DNA from: JBKPRX01 sp046734795
GTDB lineage: Bacteria; Actinomycetota; Thermoleophilia; Gaiellales; Gaiellaceae
Assembly: GCA_046734795.1 (NCBI GenBank)
Contig: JBKPRX010000187.1
Location: 1-6,479, forward strand
Direction: 5' to 3'
DNA length: 6,479 nt
Below the pieces are notes generated by a model that was not told the DNA's origin, did not search any database, and was given only the letters and a program-made list of their open reading frames with translations. Within the stretch, counting starts at the first letter, position 1, and every line of letters begins with the position of its first letter. A program made the position numbers and the translations under genes. Of the stretch, positions 1 to 5,405 are shown piece by piece.

Positions 1-140
1 CGATGGACGGCGTCGAGTCTCCGATTGCGTCAGCAGAGCCCGTGTTGGCATGGCCCGGCGAAGAGACCGTCGAGAACAACCGCGAGCCCGAAGAGCTTGG
101 GCTTTGGGGTCGTTCGCGCGACTTCGACTGGGGCGACTAG
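1..140 (+). CDS. 3' end of an unidentified gene (partial at left edge)
   Basis: An open frame runs from the left edge to a TAG stop at 138-140. It contains an in-frame ATG at base 3, giving at least 45 residues, but only two bases lie before that ATG and no ribosome-binding site can be assessed. It is therefore more likely the C-terminal tail of a longer gene than a complete small gene. The visible peptide is acidic, rich in Glu, Asp and Pro, and ends in an aromatic/acidic tail (LGLWGRSRDFDWGD). It has no membrane segment, cysteine or recognisable domain, and I do not recognise the family. It converges on the glycosylase gene, with the two stop codons directly adjacent. Coding status is supported by the uninterrupted frame and GC-biased third codon positions over a short length only. 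Confidence 0.5.
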   Translation, partial: MDGVESPIASAEPVLAWPGEETVENNREPEELGLWGRSRDFDWGD

Positions 141-815
141 CTAGCAGATCACGCGGTTAGCTTGCGGCGGCGCGACCCGCCCTCGTGACGCGCGGCTATC
201 CGCCGAGAGCGCGCTCGCAACGAAACGAAGATCGTCCACGAAGCGTCCGAACTCGGCTTCGCGGCTCTCGTCGTCTCGTTGCCGGAGGATCGCGCTCGGA
301 TGAATCGTCGCGGTGACGTGCTCCGCGAGCTCGGAGTCGACCCACTCGCCTCGGTGCTTCGTCAGACGGAATTGCTTCCCGAGGAGCGACTGCGCGGCTG
401 ACGCGCCGAGGCAGACGACCACGAGCGGCTCGACGACTGCGATCTCTGCCTCGAGCCAAGGACGGCACGCCGCGATTTCCGACCACGTCGGCTTCGCGTG
501 GATTCGCCGCTTGCCTTTCGGCTCCCACTTGAAGTGCTTGACGGCGTTTGTCACGTAGGCGCGGTCGCGGTCGATGCCGGCTTCCGCGAGCGCCCGATCG
601 AGCAGCTGGCCGGCGGGGCCGACGAACGGACGGCCCGCTTTGTCCTCTTGGTCACCGGGCTGCTCGCCGACGAACATCAGCTCGGCCGCGGCCCGCCCCT
701 CGCCGAACACGGTCTGTGTTCCGCGCTCCCACAACGGACACGCACGGCAATCGGCTGCACTCTCGCGGAGCTTCGAGAGAGTGGGCGAAGACGGAATGAG
801 GTCGGCCGCGGTCAC
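141..815 (-). CDS. udgX: UdgX-type uracil-DNA glycosylase (family 4-like, iron-sulfur)
   Basis: This 224-residue protein is predicted to excise uracil from DNA in the cytoplasm. Visible signatures are C23-x2-C26, C117 and C135, the likely four ligands of a [4Fe-4S] cluster; motif A, GEQPGDQEDKAG at 50-61; N90 in the YVTNAVKHFKW segment; the KRRIH loop at 102-106; and motif B, HPSAILR, at 172-178. The GEQPGDQED form of motif A together with KRRIH is diagnostic of UdgX. In the characterised mycobacterial enzyme, the loop histidine forms a covalent bond with the abasic site left after uracil removal; H106 is the equivalent here. Length matches the family (about 200-220). The start is GTG at 815, with no clear Shine-Dalgarno sequence. 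The gene is last of three on this strand, 29 bases after the coiled-coil gene. The final 20 or so residues are basic and probably disordered. The subfamily call is firm; the in vivo role is inferred from the family. Confidence 0.95.
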   Translation of the reverse strand: MTAADLIPSSPTLSKLRESAADCRACPLWERGTQTVFGEGRAAAELMFVGEQPGDQEDKAGRPFVGPAGQLLDRALAEAGIDRDRAYVTNAVKHFKWEPKGKRRIHAKPTWSEIAACRPWLEAEIAVVEPLVVVCLGASAAQSLLGKQFRLTKHRGEWVDSELAEHVTATIHPSAILRQRDDESREAEFGRFVDDLRFVASALSADSRASRGRVAPPQANRVIC

Positions 816-844
816 AGCGATCGTGTACCCGGTTTCGTCAAGAG

Positions 845-1891
845 CTATCGCCGCTTCGGCCGACGCCCTCGCGTGGCGGTGAACGCCGCGAGGCCTTCGT
901 TGAAGCCGAGGGGCCGAAGCGGGGGTGCAAAGGTTCGGCGTGCGTCTTCGGCCTCGCGCCTTCGCAACTCGCGTTCACGTGCGTGCAGGGCGTTCCGCTC
1001 CGCGTCGAGGCCTTGGCGAATGAGTGCGAGCTCGTGCTCTCGTGCGGCGAGCTTCCCTTCGCGCGTCTCGAGGTCGTGCCGGCGGCGGCGCTCGTCCGGG
1101 GTGAGGCCGGGCCGCTCCGGTTCCGGCGCGGCCACCGGTTCCTCCGCTTGACGCTCGAGTTCCGCGCGGAGCTCGGCGAGATCGTTCGACTCGCGTTCGA
1201 GCGCTTGGAGCTGCTCTGCGAGCTCTGTCTCTCGTGCGGCGAGGCTCTCTTGCTGGTTTGCGAGCGCCCGCTCGAGCGTTCGCAATGCCTCTTCGCGCTC
1301 GTCCAGTGCGGCGCGCGAGGAAGCCACCTCATCGCGTGACGCAGCGGACTCGCGTTCCGCGTCTGCGAGCAAGCGCTCGCGCGCGTCGAGCGCGGACGCG
1401 CGAGTGTCGAGCTCCTGCGTTCGCGCCGCGGCTGCACGCGCGCTTTCGATTGATGCTTCGTGACTCTCGGGAGGCTCTGGGTCGGTTACGGGATCGCGCG
1501 TTGCTCGTCGCCGCAGCGTCGGCTTCCAATGCGCGCCTTCGCTCGCGTCTGCGCGCTCACGGCTTTCGAGCTTTCGCTCGCGCGCATCCAGTTCGCGCTC
1601 ACGCGCAGCGATCGCTGCGGCTCGTTCCGCAAGCGCCTTTCGCTGATCGTCGAGAGTGGAATCGCGGGCGGGTTTCTTTCGATCGAGGTCACGCTCGCGC
1701 GCGGCGATGGTCGCGGCGCGCTCGCGGAGCTCGCGCTTGAGCTGCTCAACCTCTTCGAATGCCTCGGCGCGCTCAGCGGCGTGCTTCGCAGCGAGCTCGC
1801 GCGCGAGGCGCCGAAACGCGTCGGCGTCGACGCTGCCTTGATGCGACCCTTGGGCCCAGTCCTCGAACCGCTCCTCCCACGCGTCCGCCAC
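845..1891 (-). CDS. Long coiled-coil protein of unknown function
   Basis: A 348-residue, highly charged protein dominated by Ala, Arg, Glu and Leu, with no cysteine, signal peptide or membrane segment. The first 20 or so residues are acidic and aromatic (MADAWEERFEDWAQG). Coiled coil is predicted by eye at about 25-118, 149-250 and 265-320, separated by a basic/proline linker (119-148) and a Pro-rich hinge (251-264). A short motif recurs through the coils in forms such as AARERELDARERKL, AARERDLD and ALHARERELRRRE. The C-terminal tail (321-348) is different: it contains PLRPLGFNEGLAAF and ends in RGRRPKRR, so it may be a docking or nucleic-acid-contact segment. The start must be GTG at 1889-1891, because the stop of the upstream gene lies in the same frame seven codons before it. 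It sits 21 bases after the GGDEF-EAL gene and 29 before udgX. I do not recognise a family; a scaffold or DivIVA/SMC-like structural role is possible but unsupported. Confidence 0.85.
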   Translation of the reverse strand: MADAWEERFEDWAQGSHQGSVDADAFRRLARELAAKHAAERAEAFEEVEQLKRELRERAATIAARERDLDRKKPARDSTLDDQRKALAERAAAIAARERELDARERKLESRERADASEGAHWKPTLRRRATRDPVTDPEPPESHEASIESARAAAARTQELDTRASALDARERLLADAERESAASRDEVASSRAALDEREEALRTLERALANQQESLAARETELAEQLQALERESNDLAELRAELERQAEEPVAAPEPERPGLTPDERRRRHDLETREGKLAAREHELALIRQGLDAERNALHARERELRRREAEDARRTFAPPLRPLGFNEGLAAFTATRGRRPKRR

Positions 1892-1912
1892 GTTCGGAGG
1901 GTATCGCCGGCG

Positions 1913-4900
1913 CTATCGCTCGCGAGCGCGCAGCCACTCGCGGAAATCGGCAGCCGGTCGCGCCGCACTGAGGAGGTAACCCTGAGCCGAGGTGCAGCCG
2001 AGCTCTTTGAGCCGGTTCCAGGTCTCCGCGGTCTCGACCCCTTCGGCGACGACGTCGAGGCCCAGGTTGCGGCCGAGATCGATCGTCGAGCGCACGATCG
2101 TCGCGTCGTCTTCGCTCGAGCACATGTTCACGACGAACGAGCTGTCGATCTTGATCTCGTTCACCGGCAAGCGCTTCAAGTACGCGAGCGAGGAGTAGCC
2201 CGTGCCGAAGTCGTCGATCGCGATCCGGATCCCCATCTGCGACAGCCGTTCGAGCACGAAGCGCGTACGGAACGGATCGGCGAGCATCGTCGACTCCGTG
2301 ATCTCGAACTCGAGTCGCGACGGGTCGACCTTCCACTGGTTCAGCAATCGCTGCACCTGATCCGGGAACTCGATGTCGAGGAGGTTCCGGGTCGAGAGGT
2401 TGACGGCAACCGACAGCGACAGTCCTTCCTCCTCCCAAGCACGCACCTGCTCGAGCGCGCGCGCGACGACGTAGAGCGTCAGCGGCTTGATCAACCCCGT
2501 CTGCTGCGCCACGGGAATGAAGTCGTCCGGCATTACGAGCCCGCGCTGCGGGTGGTGCCAGCGGATCAGCGCTTCGACGGACTGAACTTCGTTCGTCTCG
2601 AGCAGCGCCTTCGGTTGGTAGAAGAGCACGAGCTCGCGCTCCTCGATCGCGCGGCGCAGCTCGCCGACGAGGGTCAGTCGCGTGGGGTCGTAGTGATCGG
2701 CCGACGCGTCATAGATCGCGTACGCGGAGTTGTCCTCCTTCGCGATGTACATCGCGACGTCGGCGCGCTGCAAAAGCGAGTCGACGTCGGTGCCATGGTC
2801 CGGGTAGAGCGCGACTCCGATCGAGGCTTCGACTGCGAGCGGAAGCTCTTGCACGACGATCGGGCGCTCGAGCTCGGAGCGGACACGCTCGATCACGCTC
2901 ACGATCTCGTCGAGTCCGTCGGGCTTCGGAAGGAGGAGCCCGAATTCGTCGCCGCCGAGTCGCGCGACGCTGTCGGACGCGCGCACAGCGTTTTGCAGCC
3001 GCGCACCGAGCTCCTTCAAGAGCGTGTCGCCTGCGTGATGGCCGAGCGAGTCGTTCACTTCCTTGAAGCGGTCGAGGTCCATCATCAGGACGGCAACCTT
3101 GCCGCCGTCGCGTTCGGCATGGCGAATCGCGTTCTCGATCCGGTCGCGGAAGAAGACGCGGTTGGCGAGCCCGGTCAGCGCGTCGTGACGTGCCTGGTAC
3201 TCGTTCAGCTCGGCTTGGCGGAGGAATGCTTCCTCGGCGGCTTTGCGCTTCGTGATGTCTTCGACCATTCCGACCATGAAGCGCGGCCGCCCGTCGGGAT
3301 CGCGCACGAGCGATGCGGAGACGTTCGCCCAGACGATCCCACGGTCTTTGCGCAGCAATCGGTATTCGAGCCGGTACGAGTCGCGCTCGCCGGCCAGGAG
3401 CTCGTCGAAGAACTTCCCGACGAGCGCGCGATCGCCGCGGTGCGTCAGCTTCGCGACATGCATCTGCGCAAGCTCTTCGCCCGTGTAGCCGAGAATCTCT
3501 TCGAAGGCGGGGTTCGATTCGATCGGTCGTCCGACGAGGTCGATCATCACGATGCCGATCGGCGCTCCCTGGTACGTGGTCTCGAACCGTGCGAGTGCCT
3601 CGACCTGCTGTCGCTTCGCTTCGAACTCGGCAGAGCGGCTGATCGCCGCCGAGAGGACGACGCCGAGCAGCTCAAGCGTCTGTCGGTCTTGCTCGTCGAG
3701 CGGTCGCTCGGGCGACGTCCGGGTCACCGTGAGCGAGCCGTAGGCGTGACCGCCGCGGAAGAGCGGGACGCAGATGTGCGAGCCGTTCGATGTTCCGTCG
3801 ACGCGGTTTTGGTAGAGGCGCGGATCGGTGCCGATCTCCTCGACCAGGAGGGCGTGCCCGGCGTCGAGCGCATGGCTTGTGAGCGTCTCTCCGACCGGCC
3901 TCGAGTGGCCCACGACGCGCGCCCCGATCCCGCTCCCGGCCCGCGTAACGAGGTTCCCGTCCTCGAGGAGGTTGACCTTTGCGCCGTCGGCGGCCGTCAG
4001 CGCTTGCGCGCGCTCTGCCATCAGCCGCATGACGCTGTCGAGCTCGAGGCCGGCGAGCGCGATGTCGCGCTGCGTCTCGACGATGCGCTCGAGCCTGCTC
4101 GTGTGCTCTTGGAGCGCAAGCTCGGCCAGCTTGCGATGCGTGATGTCCTGCGTCATCGCGATGAGGAACTGGATCTTGCCGTCGGCGTCCGTGACGGGTG
4201 CGAGCGCCGTGTCGGTCCAGACGACGTGGCCGTCTTTGTTGAACACGCGCATCTCGATGCGCTCGGTGCTCGCCTTGCCGTGCGCGACTCTGGCGAACCG
4301 CGCGACCGTGTCGTGCACGTCGTCCGGGTGCGTGTAGTCGGAGACGTAGCGCTTCTTGGCCTCGCCTTGCGTCAATCCGGTCAGGTCGAGCATCGCTTGG
4401 TTCGCTTCGATGAAGCGTCCGTCGAGGGCGAGCAGGCCGACGCCGATGGGGGAATTGCGATAGATCGCCTCGAAGCGTGCGAGCGCCTCGACCTCGGCGC
4501 GCTTGGCTTCGTACTCGGACGCGTGCGTCATCGCGCCCGACAAGACGACCGCGAGGAGATCGAGCGTGCGGACGTCGTCGTCGCCGAACGCGTTCGCTTC
4601 CGTCGAAGAAACCTGGAGCAAGCCCACCGGTCGATCTCCGTGCCGGAGCGGGACGACGATCATCGAGCGGATGCCGTTCGCGCGTGCCGCCGGGCTATGA
4701 ATGCGCTTGTCGTTGGCGCAGTCGTTGCAGAGAGCCGACGCGTTGTTGAGGAACGCCCAACCCGACAGGCTCTTCAGCGTCAGCACGCCGCCGGCGCGGC
4801 GGCTGAGTTTGCCGGTCGCGGCGCCGTAGCGAAACTTTCCGCCCTCGCGAAGGAGGACCGCGGCGGAGTCTGCTCGCGTTAGCTCGCGCGTGCGCTCGCA

Positions 4901-5071
4901 GATCAGCTCCATCACCGCTTCGAGGTCGAGATCTGTAGACGCGAGCGCTCGCTGCGTCTCGATGATCCGCTGCAGTCGTCGCGAGAGCTCGAGCTGCTGC
5001 GCCTCGTCGAGGTCGCGGCTACCGGGCCAAAGCAGCAGCTCGCCGCGCTCCGACTGGAGCGCTTGCGACAT
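1913..5071 (-). CDS. GAF-PAS-GAF-PAS-GGDEF-EAL cyclic-di-GMP synthase/phosphodiesterase
   Basis: This 1052-residue sensor enzyme is predicted to make and/or degrade cyclic di-GMP. Domains in order: short coil (20-44), GAF1 (45-180), PAS1 (196-313), GAF2 (336-478), PAS2 (492-610), GGDEF (622-785) and EAL (798-1047). The cyclase part shows DALTGLANR (630-638), MDLDRFKEVND (664-674), an I-site RASD (697-700) and GGDEF at 706-710. The EAL part shows E833-A-L-x-R837, N891, E923, D953-D954, K974, E1010-G-V-E1013 and Q1030, the full set of metal and catalytic residues known in active EAL enzymes. Both halves therefore look active. There are no membrane segments, so it is probably cytosolic. The frame stays open to an ATG at 5386, but the extra 105 residues are basic and domain-free, so I take the ATG at 5069-5071. 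No Shine-Dalgarno sequence precedes it. It is first of a probable three-gene operon. Ligands of the sensory domains cannot be read from the sequence. Confidence 0.95.
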   Translation of the reverse strand: MSQALQSERGELLLWPGSRDLDEAQQLELSRRLQRIIETQRALASTDLDLEAVMELICERTRELTRADSAAVLLREGGKFRYGAATGKLSRRAGGVLTLKSLSGWAFLNNASALCNDCANDKRIHSPAARANGIRSMIVVPLRHGDRPVGLLQVSSTEANAFGDDDVRTLDLLAVVLSGAMTHASEYEAKRAEVEALARFEAIYRNSPIGVGLLALDGRFIEANQAMLDLTGLTQGEAKKRYVSDYTHPDDVHDTVARFARVAHGKASTERIEMRVFNKDGHVVWTDTALAPVTDADGKIQFLIAMTQDITHRKLAELALQEHTSRLERIVETQRDIALAGLELDSVMRLMAERAQALTAADGAKVNLLEDGNLVTRAGSGIGARVVGHSRPVGETLTSHALDAGHALLVEEIGTDPRLYQNRVDGTSNGSHICVPLFRGGHAYGSLTVTRTSPERPLDEQDRQTLELLGVVLSAAISRSAEFEAKRQQVEALARFETTYQGAPIGIVMIDLVGRPIESNPAFEEILGYTGEELAQMHVAKLTHRGDRALVGKFFDELLAGERDSYRLEYRLLRKDRGIVWANVSASLVRDPDGRPRFMVGMVEDITKRKAAEEAFLRQAELNEYQARHDALTGLANRVFFRDRIENAIRHAERDGGKVAVLMMDLDRFKEVNDSLGHHAGDTLLKELGARLQNAVRASDSVARLGGDEFGLLLPKPDGLDEIVSVIERVRSELERPIVVQELPLAVEASIGVALYPDHGTDVDSLLQRADVAMYIAKEDNSAYAIYDASADHYDPTRLTLVGELRRAIEERELVLFYQPKALLETNEVQSVEALIRWHHPQRGLVMPDDFIPVAQQTGLIKPLTLYVVARALEQVRAWEEEGLSLSVAVNLSTRNLLDIEFPDQVQRLLNQWKVDPSRLEFEITESTMLADPFRTRFVLERLSQMGIRIAIDDFGTGYSSLAYLKRLPVNEIKIDSSFVVNMCSSEDDATIVRSTIDLGRNLGLDVVAEGVETAETWNRLKELGCTSAQGYLLSAARPAADFREWLRARER
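3239..4108 (-). repeat. Second copy of the internal GAF-PAS duplication
   Basis: Codes for residues 322-611 of the GGDEF-EAL protein: a lead-in helix, GAF2 and PAS2, ending in the VEDITKRK motif that typically joins PAS to GGDEF. It matches the copy at 4133-4987 in order and spacing. The linkers are the best conserved part, while the sensory cores have diverged: the CNDC pair of GAF1 is absent from GAF2. Confidence 0.75.
4133..4987 (-). repeat. First copy of an internal GAF-PAS duplication
   Basis: This segment codes for residues 29-313 of the GGDEF-EAL protein and is matched by a second copy at 3239-4108. Anchors shared by the copies are a lead-in helix (LQRIIETQRALA here, LERIVETQRDIA in the other) and the GAF-to-PAS linker (KRAEVEALARFEAIY here, KRQQVEALARFETTY in the other), offset by about 293-297 residues. 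The linker match is also visible at DNA level, around 4470-4520 versus 3580-3630. It is an in-gene domain duplication, not a mobile repeat. Confidence 0.75.
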
Positions 5072-5232
5072 CGGTCTGCGAGCACGCCGACGCGATGCCG
5101 TCTCGGGCCCGGACGCCCGCCCAACACGATTCGGCTTCAACGCTCGAACAATCGCCGCGGTAGGGCCGAATCTCCTCCCTCTAAGGGGGGATGAGTAGGT
5201 CGTCGCTGTGGAAGGTGGGGACAGCGCGTGGA

Positions 5233-5261
5233 CGGCCATCCCTCGAACGAGGGAAAAGCCG
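5233..5261. other. Inverted repeat / potential two-part hairpin
   Basis: An inner perfect inverted repeat, TCCCTC-GAAC-GAGGGA (5239-5254), is enclosed by an outer CGGC (5233-5236) and GCCG (5258-5261), with a CA/AAA internal loop between. It could form an RNA hairpin in the leader of either divergent gene, or be a protein-binding palindrome. It lacks a U-run, so it is not a typical intrinsic terminator. In GC-rich DNA such stems also occur by chance. Confidence 0.4.
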
Positions 5262-5390
5262 CCCGCAAAACGGAGGCCTTTCGCGGAGAATCGGGCGCGG
5301 AAACCGCCGCGATCCTCGGCAATCCTGCTGTTCAAGTGGAGTGGCCGCGTGGACGATGCTGGGAGCACTGCGGCGGTCAGGTTCATCCAC

Positions 5391-5396
5391 AGGGGG
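5391..5396 (+). promoter_or_regulatory. Ribosome-binding site selecting the GTG start at 5406
   Basis: AGGGGG lies nine bases before GTG 5406-5408. It favours this start over the other in-frame GTG codons at 5208 and 5349, since the peptide upstream of 5406 has no domain-like character. Confidence 0.55.
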
Positions 5397-5405
5397 TACC
5401 GCGCG

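Larger units (their letters stand above)
5072..5405. promoter_or_regulatory. Divergent intergenic region between two cyclic-di-GMP genes
   Basis: These 334 bases separate the start of the minus-strand GGDEF-EAL gene (5071) from the plus-strand GGDEF-receiver gene (5406), so promoters for both should lie here. I found no convincing -35/-10 pair on either strand; TTCAAG at 5331-5336 on plus has no good -10 partner. The region contains a hairpin at 5233-5261, a second possible stem pairing 5281-5286 with 5307-5312, and a short CCCT/AGGG inverted repeat at 5177-5187. The minus strand carries a GGGAGGAG purine run (5180 down to 5173), with no ATG, GTG or TTG at a suitable distance after it. The conserved core of the GEMM cyclic-di-GMP riboswitch (GGCAAACC, GCAAAGCC) is not present. 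Confidence 0.6.

Noticed and set aside
498..1151. Plus-strand open frames opposite udgX and the coiled-coil gene
   Set aside because: They are compositional shadows; the minus strand encodes all UdgX motifs and a continuous heptad-like protein there.
1460..4882. An 1140-codon open frame on the plus strand opposite the minus-strand genes
   Set aside because: It lies codon-for-codon opposite the minus-strand genes, so its stops would require TTA, CTA or TCA codons in them, which are rare in GC-rich genes. The peptide is Arg/Glu/Val-rich without domains, while the opposite strand encodes clear GAF, PAS, GGDEF and EAL motifs.
5173..5180. Strong Shine-Dalgarno-like GGGAGGAG on the minus strand
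   Set aside because: No ATG, GTG or TTG lies at a suitable distance downstream, and the assigned start is about 100 bases away.
5243..5250. Possible LexA (SOS) box, because TCGAACGA resembles a CGAAC half-site and a repair gene is nearby
   Set aside because: The actinobacterial/Bacillus consensus needs CGAAC and GTTCG separated by four bases; only one half-site is present, and it lies within the hairpin.
5221..5345. Possible GEMM-type cyclic-di-GMP riboswitch on the plus strand
   Set aside because: There is a hairpin followed by an A-rich run and GCC, but the conserved GGCAAACC and GCAAAGCC core elements are absent on both strands, so the resemblance is superficial.
5072..5386. N-terminal extension of the GGDEF-EAL protein to ATG 5386 or ATG 5239
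   Set aside because: The added 56-105 residues are basic, Pro/Arg/Ser-rich and domain-free, and would occupy the region that must hold promoters for both divergent genes. ATG 5071 gives a sensible start just before the first helix.
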